In this document: positions 35,075-46,129 of the stretch, one piece after another
Layout of the letters: every line of letters starts with the position of its first letter
How positions within the stretch are numbered: the stretch's first letter is position 1
Source of the DNA: Archegozetes longisetosus
Lineage: Eukaryota > Arthropoda > Arachnida > Sarcoptiformes > Trhypochthoniidae
Length of the DNA: 64,000 nucleotides
Assembly (NCBI GenBank): GCA_018873245.2
Contig: JAEMBT020000006.1
Location: forward strand, 3,041,855 to 3,105,854
Direction: 5' to 3'
Program-made: the position numbers and the translations under genes
Notes under the pieces: generated by a model
What the model saw: the letters and a program-made list of their open reading frames with translations, nothing else
Told to the model about the DNA's origin: nothing
Database searches by the model: none

Positions 35075-36215
35075 ACAAATCGAGCTGACATCAGAATTGT
35101 AGCAAATGTGGCGAAGAACGAGAGAATTACAGCCGAAGAAACCAAATAAGACTTACAATCTGTGAATACCAATTACATTGAATTACAGTTTAACAACGAT
35201 GAAGAAAAAAGCAATTATTGGTGGAGTACCAGAGGCCGAAACACATCTCCACCCGAACCGTCACAGAAGGCGAGCATTTGCAGTAACCGTAATGTTATCT
35301 TAATTCAGCACTCTTGGCAATTTTTTCAAGAAACATACACGTTTCCAAAAGAGTAACTAGGACAAGGAGAACGCTTGTATCTCTACGCTAGGTGATCTGA
35401 TTTTGATCCGGTTTGTTTTAAAATGTAGAAAATTGTTCAAGAAATGTCATATTAAAATTTCATAAGTTTATTCCGATTAATTATAAAGTTAACGACCAGT
35501 AAATGAAAGTTTACGTTCAAAATCACAAATTTTAAATAAAAAAAACAATGTTAATGCATTTAATTAAAACTAGAATTAAATGATTAGTATCGGATGTGAC
35601 CTCCTTGAGCACCGGCGAATTTATGATAAATCACTTTCACTTCAAACAAAAGTTTGTTTACAATCAACACAACTCACTTCGGGGGTCATTCACAGTGTAG
35701 GTTACCATAAAGCGTTACATTTGTATAATAATTTGTAATTTAAATTGATTTTTATTTGTCTTCTCAAAAAAATTATTATTAGTTTAGATAAATTCATGAA
35801 ATTTTAATATGACATTTCTTGAACATTTTTCTAGATTTTAAAACAAACCGGATCAAAATCAGATCGCCTAGCGCAGAGATACAAGCGTTCTTCTTGTCCT
35901 AGTTACTCTCTTGGAAACGTGTATTTTAAACCAATATACACTATCTCTCAAAATGAGTTTCTTGAAAAAACTGTCAAAAGTGCTGAATTAAGATAACATT
36001 ACGGTTACTGAAAATGCTCGCCTTCTGTGACGGTTCGGGTGGAGATGTGTTTCGGCCTCTGGTACTCCACCAATAATTGCTTTTTTCTTCATCGTTGTTA
36101 AACTGTAATTCAATGTAATTGGTATTCACAGATTGTAAGTCTTATTTGGTTTCTTCGGCTGTAATTCTCTCGTTCTTCGCCACATTCTCTACAATTCTGA
36201 TGTCAGCTCGGTTTT
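35075..36215. repeat. Foldback element with arms of about 400 bp
   Basis: Left arm 35075-35470 and right arm 35795-36215 are inverted copies. Shared words include GGAGATGTGTTTCGGCCTCT, GACGGTTCGGGTGG, GTTCTTCGCCACATT and ACAAACCGGATCAAAATCAG. The right arm has a 40-bp insertion (near 35930) relative to the left. The loop is about 320 bp. A 64-codon frame crosses the left arm with no recognisable product. The arms are GC-richer than the flanks. Likely a non-autonomous DNA transposon. Confidence 0.8.
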
Positions 36216-36220
36216 TTGTA

Positions 36221-38308
36221 CAGAGTATTTGAACTCTTATTAAACTGCAAGCTATTCCGAATGTGTTGATCTTTTTACGATCTTATAAACACATGAGAGA
36301 CTGCATTCCATCATTTCGGCTAGGTATGATATTGTTTGTCCTCATTACTTATTCGAAACATCCGAAGACGTTCGGCTTCGGTAAATTCTCGGAATTCTGC
36401 CGTTTTTTTTTCAAAAATTTGATTTTAAATCAGTATGTCTCGATTGAAAATGTTTTATTCAATTGATATTTTGTTTATTTTAATTTTAAAGAATTGTAAA
36501 ATGACTTTTTGTCACTTTGATTCAGTCAAATCGAATATTTACTTATTTGTGATCAAATAAAAAGTAAATATTTTAATTGTCTATAACTTTACTGAAAATG
36601 TGAGACCATTTTATATCTTTATATCGTTCGAAACGCAAGTTATTACGCTTTAATCTAAGACAAAGTTCTTCAAAACTGACGAAGTTATGTTCGATCAAAG
36701 GCAAGACATCGAGTCAATTACTCTTATTTCCATACTTTAATCTGTAGTGTATAAGACTCGCAGAGTGTCTTAAAATCTTGGTTTGATTTCTTTTCCAAAT
36801 CGATTCAAACTTTTGTTTTCCTTTATTTCTGTCATTTCGATCTGATTTCATATCTTTCAATTCATTTGATAAGCTTTTGCGACTAATAAAATTATTTGAT
36901 TCAGTTAAACAACTTTTAATTATCAGTTCATTCATTTTGTTCGATCAATTAATAAGTTTTAACAAATTAATTTATTTTCTTTTCTATTCTAGAAGTTTTT
37001 CTTATGAAAAAAGTGATATTTTATAAATCGATTTATTTTAATCGATTTATTTCCCTGATCATCAACAATATTTTGGATACGTTCGGCACTATCACTATTT
37101 GAACAATATTTTCATTTATCACGAACTCATATCTTCGTACCAGTGTCATTCACCAGCAAATATTTTATCATAATCAGTAAGAACTTACGCCTGCAAATTT
37201 ATATCGTACGAACATTTATCCGCGAAATTTTTACATACGAATATTTGTCCGCCATCTGATGTCGTGCGAACTTTTGTCCTCAAACTTTAGTCACAACACG
37301 TCTCTGAATCTCAGCCTAGACTTTGACAATGAAAAGGTTTCAGTCCTTTTCATTTTCTCTTTATTGATAATTATATAAATTGAAATTGCAAATTTAATAG
37401 CAAAAGTAAGACATACTTTATATGATACTAGTATCAAGTACAACATTTTCGGAAAAAAGAGCAATTCAAAGTTTTGGCTATCTCTTTGATATTATTCTAT
37501 TGAATTAAGAAAAACAAAATATTAGAAACTTAATACAACTTATTGAAGACATCTCATAATATAACAATAAAAATGATTGAAAGTAAAAATTCTCGTTATT
37601 TAAGACTAACTGATAGATGAACGTAAACTGATTTTTAAAGGCAGTTTTAAACTTGATTTGTATTGCATTGAGTTGTGGTCAAATTTTAGAGCTGTACATC
37701 ATTTAGGTTCTCAGCAAAATATTTATTGTTTTTAATGAATATGAAATTTAAGAATATTTTTAGTAACATTGTATATGTGTGAATTTTAAATTAGCACTCT
37801 TTTGATCAAATTTACAAATAAAGGCTGAACAGCTTGGAGATTTGAGCTCATAAACAACTGATCCTTGGCTCAGGCTAGGCCCTGACCACCTTATGTCGAT
37901 CATTTCATGCTCCAATTGAACAAATAAAAATGATTAGTGTGCGAACAAACATTTTAATTATCTGAATATAGCTCTAAATTTTCGTTTTATTCTTATAGAT
38001 TTTGCTTATTTGATTTTGTGATATATCTTCAGAGTTTAACCATTAAAGTAAGTTTTAATTTACTTTCAATATTTTTCAGAATAGTTTATTAACTATCAAA
38101 TTTATGTTTTCAAAGCTCACGAGTTAAAATACTTTTCAATTACAGTCAATTGTTTGTCCGAAATTTGTATGTGTGTGATCTAAAAACATGTTTTCAACAT
38201 GAAATCGAAGATGTGTTCACAACCGTTTATTGAACTTCGAACTTAAGTTTCAAATATTTATTAATACCGAAAATACTCTACAGTTGTTTAGAAATCAATA
38301 GATCATAC
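36221..38308. other. Intergenic: degenerate short tandem repeat and cassette spacer copy
   Basis: At 37165-37285 three to four imperfect units of about 35 bp repeat the pattern TCGTACGAACATTTATCCGC. From 37.30 to 38.30 kb the sequence is a diverged copy of 25.49-26.25 kb. A 73-codon lysine/arginine-rich minus-strand frame at 36714-36935 is probably chance. Confidence 0.45.
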
Positions 38309-38443
38309 GATATTAGTCATTTGATTATAGCCGTGGCCAGGTCACAGGATCACAACTATCTAATTAGATAAGTTCAATGGGTTAGAAGGCGGCGGTTCGG
38401 TCATGGTGTAGCCGGCCACGGTTATAATTAAATGACTAATATC
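38309..38443. mobile_element. 135-bp miniature element with 30-bp inverted ends
   Basis: The ends GATATTAGTCATTTGATTAT and the complement of GATATTAGTCATTTAATTAT continue into AGCCGTGGCC/GGCCACGG. The related sequence at about 26245 (AGATCATATAATAAAC) lacks it. The core GGTTAGAAGGCGGCGGTTCGG is GC-rich. Confidence 0.75.
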
Positions 38444-38691
38444 ACACTCACAAATCATAAGATGAAGTCGTTAGAACTTATTTATACACTCAGTATACAC
38501 TTGTTATCATTTGATTCACAAATTGGCGCTATTCTGTTTTGTCGTTATTCTTGCTGACGTGTAATTCTTATTCAAATATTTCTCATATATCACTATTATC
38601 GCTAGAATTTTGTCTATAAGGCGTAAATTTCTGTTACTGTTTGTATTACAGTTTAGTTGTTGGATATGGTTATAGTAGTATATATATATAT

Positions 38692-39100
38692 GGCGAGGCT
38701 GGGACAGTACGAATTCGTACTTTTAGCACCCCCTATAAAATCATCAAAAAGTGAACTTTTCATATCGTTTAATATGGAATTTAAACTAAAAACTTCATAA
38801 AATTATCTAAAATTAATCAAAAAACCTGGGACAGTACTACTCATACCCTCTAAAATAGCAGATTTTCATCAAATAAAACAGAAAAATACTGGGGCAGTAC
38901 GACTTTCACCCTCTAAAATTGAATTTCAATATGAAATGTAAGCTAAAACTATCATGTTTCACTATTGCGAAGCTAGGACAGTACGAATAGTACGAGCATT
39001 AATAATAGCAGATTTTTATCAAATAAAACGAAAAAACTCACAAAAATAGTCAATATAAACCTAAAAAACCGATGAAAAATACTGGGACACTATGAATAGA
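38692..39100. repeat. Iterated CTGGGACAGTACG motif array in the left TIR
   Basis: Five spaced copies: 38699 GCTGGGACAGTACGAATTCG, 38826 CCTGGGACAGTACT, 38889 ACTGGGGCAGTACG, 38977 GCTAGGACAGTACGAATAG and 39080 ACTGGGACACTATG. The right TIR mirrors them, and three more occur just inside it (CGTCCCAGC at 41404, TCGTACTGTCCTAG at 41524, TCGTACTGTCCCAGC at 41674). They look like transposase or host-factor binding sites. Confidence 0.7.
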
Positions 39101-39263
39101 TGAGTACGTGCTTTCTAATAGTAACAAAAACCTATTTTCCATATCATTTTACATAGTTGTGGTTTTGTTAATTCATGATGCTTTCTTTCGCTTGAACAAA
39201 CAATAAAACCTTTTTCATTAACATGTTTTTTCTTATATCATTTGGTATTATTGTACTCATATA

Positions 39264-41035
39264 TTGATACTTTATACTATTCAACTATGGTTACCACATT
39301 TTACTCACATTTATAAAGAGCATGTAACATCAGAAAAGGTGTCCATATGGTTTGAAGTAAGAGATCCAGTAAAATCATTCACTGGAAGAGATGATGAATT
39401 AAAACATTCACATAATGTATTACAAAGTAATGGTGGACAAGCAATGGTATCGCAAATATCCTCAATTAGTGGCTTAGGAGGCATTAGAAAAAGCGAGTTA
39501 GCTAGAAAGTATGCTTATGACTACAAGAAATATTATGGTGATAATATTGTATGGATAAATGCTGAAACACAAGAAAGTCTCAGAAAATCATTCCAAGGGC
39601 TAGCTACTAAAAGGTTAGGAATTCCTATCATAGAGGTGAAAGACGGAAAGGAAAAAGAAATGTATATTAAATCTATTGTCGAGGATGTATATAAGTACTT
39701 TCAGAATGCAGAAAGTCTTTTTATTTTTGACAACGCTGAAGAGTATAAACGTATTAATCAATTTTAACCATATTTCTATTTACATCCTAATGATAACAAG
39801 CCTCATGTTTTAATTACTTCTCGTAACCGAGATTGGGAAGTAGAAGAGGAAGGAAAGGTAAAAGTAATACTATTAGGTTTATTAACTCCAGAGAACTCTG
39901 CAGAATTTCTAAGAAAAGCTTTGGAATTAGAAGATAAAAAGGATGATTTTCAGGAAACAGAAATAAAGCAATTAGCAAAACAACTGCAATACTTCCCCTT
40001 GGCTTTGAGACAAGCAATATCATATATTAAAGAAAAAAATAAAAACTTTAAACTCCGCGGAGACCAAAAATTTGAAGTTCGTGATTACCTAAAAGAATAT
40101 GAAAAAGAAGTACAAAAACTACTTCACTTTAAATCCAAGAATGAAAGCGATCGTTACACTAAAACAACCTTTGGAACTTGGAAAGTTACAATTCAAAATA
40201 TTAAAAAAAAGAATACGGCCAAGAAGCATTAGACATTTTGGATATTATGGCTTATCTTGCTCCTGACAAGATTCCTTTAGAGAATTTTTTTAAATCGATA
40301 GCAGATGTAGAGAAGTTATGGAGTGCTATTGAATTACTCAATCAATACTCAATGATTAATGTAGAACAAGGAGTAGCAGATATTCACAGATTAGTACAAC
40401 AAGTAATAAGACTAGAGTTACAATACCAAAATAAGGAGCAACTAATTTTAAGTAAAGCTCTACAGTTGATAAATAACATTTATATAGACGAAAAAAATCA
40501 CATTTATGTTATATATATTTGGGATTATGCAAGTAAATATGGCGAGTTAATTGAACACTATTACTTCAACTCTATCTATGGCTGGGAAAAAAGTACGCCA
40601 TTACATTTACTTGCCCAAAATGATTGTCTCAAAACAATTGAAGCTATTTTAACACATATAGAAAAAAACCATTCAAAAAAACTCAGTAAAATTGTTAATT
40701 CTGTTACCAATTATTATAAATGGACTCCTCTTCACTTGGCTGCTAAAAGTGGTAATTTGAATCCATTAAAATATCTTATAGAAAAAGGCGCTAATTATAA
40801 TGTTCGCGACATTTATGGCAACACTGCTTTACGCTGGGCTGCTCAACTTGGATTCTCAATGTCCATGCTCAATTTGGATATATTAAAATATCTTAAAGAA
40901 CAAGACGCTGATTTTAATACTTCTGACAATGATGATACTTCTTTACACTGGACCACAGCAATGTGGAGTGTGCAGATGTAGAGGTGCATAAACCATCAAG
41001 TTTTTCGAATTAAACTGAACTTAAAACATTTGTGT
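39264..41035 (+). pseudogene. NB-ARC ATPase with C-terminal ankyrin repeats (NLR-like), broken
   Basis: One reading direction with three damaged parts. 39264-39764: a linker, then the NB-ARC P-loop region ISGLGGIRKSELARKYAYDY (the usual GxGGIGK has Arg for the last Gly), and Walker B-like SLFIFDNAEEY. An in-frame TAA at 39765 follows. The same frame resumes with HVLITSRNRDW (RNBS-B-like) and LAKQLQYFPLALRQAISYI (GLPL-like). At an A8 run near 40203 the frame shifts into a winged-helix-like segment (ALDILDIMAYLAPDKI) and then ankyrin repeats (STPLHLLAQNDCLKTIEAIL, TPLHLAAKSGNLNPLKYLIE, NTALRWAAQLG). It decays after DDTSLHW. In plants, fungi and bacteria such STAND proteins act in immunity or death signalling; relatives occur in chelicerates and their bacterial symbionts. 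Confidence 0.75.
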
Positions 41036-41782
41036 AAATTATTTTTTAATACTCACATAACCTCTGATACTTTCATTACGACTGTTTAATACTAATTTTG
41101 AAATATTTACATAAATTATTAAAGTAATATTAAATTATGATTCTAATTTTGAAAATCTAATATCGAAATACCTTATAAGAGATGTAAATAAAAGACATAC
41201 AACATGAGGAAATCCCTGTAAAAGCAATAAAAATTATAAAAAGTTAAAGCCATCAGTAAATGATGATTTTGCGGCAAAAATTAAGTGTTATCCTTTAGGT
41301 TGCATGCGAAAAGTGGTATTTTTATTATAAAAGTTGATAAAATGAGTAAATTTGTTTATATTTTTGTAAAATTTTTAAGTGGTAATAACTCGTAGTGTCG
41401 TAACGTCCCAGCTCCACAATAGCGCAATTTAGTATTTCTAGTGACTTTCTGCAGTATTTTAGGTTAAATTGCACACAGAACTGTTCGTAAAGTTCGCTTC
41501 TTAGTTGTTTTTCAAACTAAGTACTCGTACTGTCCTAGAATATTAACAGTAAATTATAATAGTTTTAGACGACTTTCTAAAGTGTTTTAGCTTAAATTGC
41601 ACACTAAATAATACAAAATTTTCATTTATTAGTGTTTTTATTAATGGTTTAGGAGAGCAGGATGAAGTACGAACTCGTACTGTCCCAGCTTTCGTCTCTT
41701 ACTTTGGTTGTTATTTTTTACAGTTTTATTGTCTTAAGTGATAATTTCATAAATTTTAAATGGTTTTTATGAGTTTTATTTG
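41036..41782. other. Interior of the long-TIR element, no gene
   Basis: Between the end of the NB-ARC/ankyrin gene and the right TIR. AT-rich except for three extra copies of the TIR motif (41404, 41524, 41674). No transposase-like frame. Confidence 0.6.
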
Positions 41783-42724
41783 ATGGAAAATAGGTTTTTT
41801 GTTACTATTAGAAAGCACGTACTCATCTATTCATAGTGCCCCAGTATTTTTCATCGGTTTTTTAGGTTTATATTGACTATTTTTGTGAGTTTTTTCGTTT
41901 TATTTGATAAAAATCTGCTATTATTAATGCTCGTACTATTCGTACTGTCCTAGCTTCGCAATAGTGAAACATGATAGTTTTAGCTTACATTTCATATTGA
42001 AATTCAATTTTAGAGGGTGAAAGTCGTACTGCCCCAGTATTTTCTGTTTTATTTGATGAAAATCTGCTATTTTAGAGGGTACGAGTAGTACTGTCCCAGG
42101 TTTTTTGATTAATTTTAGATAATTTTATGAAGTTTTTAGTTTAAATTCCATATTAAACGATATGAAAAGTTCACTTTTTGATGATTTTATAGGGGGTGCT
42201 AAAAGTACGAATTCGTACTGTCCCAGCCTCGCCATATATACACTACTGATTACCTAAAGAATATATTTTTCAATAATTTGATTACAGAAGTAAATTCACA
42301 TAATAATATCTAACCATGACATTCATTTGATTCGTTTACAGCTTCCCATTTATTTGCATCAATTTCTTGATTGTTAAATTCATCACTCCATTGAAGAATC
42401 TATTATGATCTGCAATTTTTCAATAACATGACGATCGCGCAAACAGTAAAGATATTCATATTGTCAAGTTTTCATAATTCATGCAGTTAACAAATACAAC
42501 ATTTACTTAGTTCATATTTTCTTCGAAGCAATTTGACGAAATGTTAGACATCAAGATGAAACTGACGAATATCTACCGAAGGATATATAACTTAATAAAA
42601 TAATATATGTATTTCTTTAGACATATTTCAGAAATTGAATGGATCAATTTTTCTAGTTACTTTATTTTTCTAAAATTATTCGAAAAAAATTAGACCAGGA
42701 ATATCATTATCATGATTATCGATA

Positions 42725-43018
42725 TGTTGGCCGAAGTAAATACATTTTTAATACTAAAAATTGTAGAATAACGAGAATCGTTGATAAACATTGCTGTTTT
42801 AGTATAATCTAATAAAATATAAAACTTGTCATTAATCACATAACAGAGACAAATAGCATACTTACTCTTGGGATTTTTGCTTTGTTGACTGAAAAAATAC
42901 ACTTTTAATGTTGTAAATTCTAAAATATCTACAGAATCAATGATAAATATTACAGTTTTACAGTTATCTAATAAATTATAAAATTCGCCAATAATAACAT
43001 AACAAATCATATAAATAT
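42725..43018. repeat. Two tandem copies of about 140 bp, 3' of the SDR gene
   Basis: 42725-42860 and 42890-43018 are diverged direct repeats sharing ATCTAATAAAATATAAAACT and ATAACATAACA-type words. A third relative lies at 23985-24110, downstream of the truncated SDR copy. The 106-codon minus-strand frame spanning both copies only reflects this duplication. Confidence 0.55.
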
Positions 43019-43064
43019 TAATATCTTGATTAAATAGAAGCGTAAGAGGAAAATCTGAGACACA

Positions 43065-44666
43065 CTAATGATCGACTAAATTATTTTTTCTGTAATAATT
43101 GTCTCTGTATGACTTCATTTGGTTCAGGACTAATCTCATAGTCTTTCTGTGACCCAAAATAGAAGTGATGGTGTCTATTAAATAAGCCAAAAGTTTATGC
43201 TTCCAATGACCATAAGTATAGCCTTCGGTACCAACTGTCTTAAGTGCAGATGAGACACACTGTTCAGGTGTTATTCTAAAGAATGGCAGATCGATGTCTT
43301 GACAAAATTCGGTGACACTGTTTGAATAATAATTCCTTTCGATTGATATTCCACTGAAATGGCTTCCGATAGAAAAGTAACGAATGCTTTTGCTATAGAC
43401 ACAAATTTAAAAGAGAAAAGAGATGAAGGAATAATCAAAGTGAGTAAGAGTTTATTGCCATAAAACCTCGTTCTAAATAAATAATATTTGTCATATTTTA
43501 CCAAATCTCTATAATGCTAAAAGTTAATTGTGTATTTTTAATTTGATTAACGTTTGAGCAGTTTTGATAAAAATAAAGCTTAAAAGTTGATTTATTTGAC
43601 ACTTTTAAAATGTGATATTTGAAAAATAATAGATGAAGTGTCATCACTTAATCATCTTATTTTAATTAAGGAAATCTGCAAAATTTCTTGATTTGACAGA
43701 ATTTTTAAATGATGCTAACACAAGTGAAAATTCATTTTTTAAACTAATGTCTTCGATTCCTGAAATACTGAATTAAAAACGCAGTGCAATTATACTCAAG
43801 TACAAATGATGACAAATACTCATTCAGTTGTTTTTTCAATCCTTAAACTATAATTTGCTTGATTTTCACATAACTTTATTTCCCATTTACAACTGAAACA
43901 AATTTAACGCTTACTCGCAGAATAAGTTGTTGCGAGTGGAATCGGTCTTTCACCAGCTTGTGACGAGATATTGATAATAATACCACGTTTTTGTTCAATC
44001 ATTTTTGGCAGAACCAATTCAATCATTTTGGTGTATGACAATACATTTACATTCAAATAATTTTGATTGAAAGCACTCGGAATCTTATCAAAATATTCCT
44101 GAAAGGGATAAACCGTCCCCACATTATTGACCAATACATCAATTAAGTCAAGTTTATTTAACTCGTTCGCAATCTTATCATAAATATCATTTCGACTGAA
44201 GTCAACTGCGATTGTCATGACCTGAAAATTTTATGCTTATGTCAATTTTTCTGAAAACTTTCAAAATCAAAAATAAGAATTTCTATAGAAAATTTTATTT
44301 TTTCGATAAAAATATTACTTTTGAGAGTATTTTTAAAAAGTGAAATTAAATGCAAACCTCTTTGCAACTGATGTATTGTTGTTTCAAACTTTTGACCACA
44401 GAATTTAGATTTTGTTCATTTCTACTGACGATTACAATTGAATAGCCCTTCGCTGCCAATTGTTTAGCGTATTCTAACCCTATGCCATCCGTACCACCAG
44501 TAATAACAGCCCAAACATTATCTGCTGGCCTCCATTTCACACCAAAACCTAAGCAATTGGCCAAAATACAGGCCCAAAAGTCTTGCAATAAACTGCTAAT
44601 TAATTTAATGCCATAATAGGTCAGAATAAATGTCCCGACTATTTCTAAGCACGAATATTTACACAT
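43065..44666 (-). pseudogene. HSD17B12-like short-chain reductase with a frameshift in exon 3
   Basis: Minus-strand exons 44358-44666, 43915-44221 and 43065-43392, all GT-AG with consistent phases (0, 1). It encodes an N-terminal membrane anchor, the cofactor motif TGGTDGIGLEYA, VLVNNVGTVYPF, ISSQAGERPIP, and the catalytic YxxxK as YSATK across the second junction. This is the layout of very-long-chain 3-oxoacyl-CoA reductase / 17-beta-HSD type 12, an ER enzyme of fatty-acid elongation. In exon 3, after SPNFVKT (about 43300), the frame must change to read DLPFFRITPEQCVSSALKTV and YTYGHWKHKLL; a loss of about four bases fits. As it stands translation ends early at SICHSLE. It is either a recent pseudogene or carries a sequence error. 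Confidence 0.75.
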
Positions 44667-45514
44667 TTTAAAATCTTATAAACGCTACTATTACTCAAAC
44701 TCAAACTCTGTCGACCGAAAGCTGTCAAATGAGGTAAATATAATGGTTTTTCAAACTAATTAATCGCGTCACACACTTCACATTTAAAGCAATTGATTAC
44801 AAAAATAATAATTTTCTTATCCGATGAAGTAATCTTCGACTATTCAATCGATAAGCTTATCTCCACAAAAATGATTTCTTATATAAATATTTTTTTCAAA
44901 CTATCTCGCGTCACATTTTCATGTTCGAAGCAATTGATTACGAAATTAGTATTTTTCTCATCTAATGAAGTAAATAAACTGCTGTTTACACATATTGAAT
45001 GTTTAAAGTATAAATTATGTGGTTTGTTTTCAATCTGAAGCTAAAGTTGTGTTCACAACTGTTTATTGAATGCCTCGTTTAAATTTTCAAAAGTTTATTA
45101 AATTTAATACAGAAAGTACTTTATAGTCGTTTAGAGATGAGCAGATTATGTGAAACAATAAACGAATTTATTTATAGACAATACAATAGAATCAATAATA
45201 AATAGTGTTTGTTTGATCTGTAATTTTGATATCAAAAAAATATTTCGAACTGACTCTAGGTTCATTTTGCAGAGCTGCATATTTGAAAACTCAATGATCC
45301 TAAATAGCAAAATAAAAAAGCCGTTTGAGTGTCATTATCCTTTTGAGGAGCACTAATTAGTGACTGAATTTCATTTCTAATTTGCTTCTAATACTATAGT
45401 GAAAATGAAACGAGTTTCTTAATACCCAATATAATATGAAGTTAGAAAGCATAATAGACAACGTATCACTTTAGGTTGCTATTCCATCATAAAGCATTGT
45501 TTTTGAATATGCAG
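44667..45514. other. Cassette spacer copy
   Basis: AT-rich intergenic DNA matching 24.54-24.8 and 26.2-26.6 kb (shared CACACACTTCACATTTAAAG and CCTAAATAGCAAAA-type words). No gene is seen. Confidence 0.5.
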
Positions 45515-45519
45515 CACTA

Positions 45520-46032
45520 GCACTCCGCACGAGTCGAGTCTGAGTTGATTCCAAATCAAGTCTAGGTAAGACTCAAGTTGATTCGGAAATTTTGAATTTA
45601 TATTAAGGCAGAAAGACTTTCTAAAACTTATGGGAACGTTCTAGAACGTTTCAGAAATCCATGGAATATTTTCTAGAAGGTAACTATGGAGCATTCTAGC
45701 ACGTTCTAGAATTTTCTAGAACATACTAGAAACTTATGGGTTTTTGAAATCTCTGAAAATTTTTAGAATATTTTAGAATCTCACACTAATTTCAGAAACC
45801 ATCTGGCAAGCGCATTTTGATGTAAAAGGGACCTACTCAACAGAATTTAAAAGTAACTTGAAAATTTACTTTATTCATTAATTGCAGTGAATATTAATAC
45901 TAGGGTAAGCCCGAGATTAGTCCTAATCAAATCGCGGCTTGAATAAATTCAATTCTAAAGGAAACTCGACTTGATTTTTTCGAGTCGAATTCAAATCCGC
46001 TCCGATTTGACTCGAACTCTATTTGTGTGAAA
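45520..46032. mobile_element. 513-bp miniature element with heat-shock-element-like arrays
   Basis: The inverted ends are imperfect (GAGTCGAGTCTGAGTTGATT near 45531 against GACTTGATTTTTTCGAGTCG and GATTTGACTCGAACTC near 45970-46018). CACTA flanks both sides (45515-45519, 46033-46037), and the paralogous spacer near 26.63 kb lacks the insert. Inside are unusually regular GAA/TTC arrays. Confidence 0.6.
45634..45721. promoter_or_regulatory. Heat-shock-element-like GAAnnTTC arrays
   Basis: 45634-45656 reads GAACGTTCTAGAACGTTTCA then GAA: five alternating nGAAn/nTTCn units with one mismatch. 45704-45721 reads TTCTAGAATTTTCTAGAA: four perfect units. TTCTAGAA also occurs at 45671. Metazoan HSF binds three or more such units. 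No heat-shock gene lies nearby, so function is inferred only. Confidence 0.5.
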
Positions 46033-46129
46033 CACTATGCGATGCTAATAGGCATTAAATGCTGTTTGGTACTTAAGATCAGTTCCAATTGATTTATAAA
46101 GTTCATTTTCAAACAAATTCGCTTTTATC

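Larger units (their letters stand above)
38674..42247. mobile_element. 3.57-kb long-TIR element carrying an NB-ARC/ankyrin gene
   Basis: Terminal inverted repeats of about 470 bp (38674-39148 and 41783-42247) are almost identical; they start AGTAGTATATATATATGGCG and AGTAGTGTATATATGGCGAG. Both continue with GGCGAGGCTGGGACAGTACG and the palindrome AGTACGAATTCGTACT. The flanks GGTTAT (38668-38673) and GATTAC (42248-42253) look like a worn short target duplication: restoring one copy gives the exon-intron junction found in the intact GH16 paralogues. No transposase is encoded inside. The only cargo is the NB-ARC/ankyrin gene. Its superfamily is unknown to me. Confidence 0.8.
38521..42482 (-). pseudogene. 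GH16-like copy C, split by the NB-ARC element
   Basis: 38521-38673 matches the start of GH16 exon 2 (minus strand), and 42248-42482 matches intron 1 and exon 1 with upstream sequence. The 3.57 kb between them is foreign. Exon 1 (ATG at 42459) carries two adjacent stops where the intact genes encode Glu-Trp after NCRS. Most of exon 2 is missing. The gene was duplicated first and invaded later. Confidence 0.85.

Noticed and set aside
42690..43010. 106-codon minus-strand frame with an internal repeat
   Set aside because: It arises from two tandem noncoding copies downstream of the SDR gene; the third relative, at 24 kb, has no matching frame.
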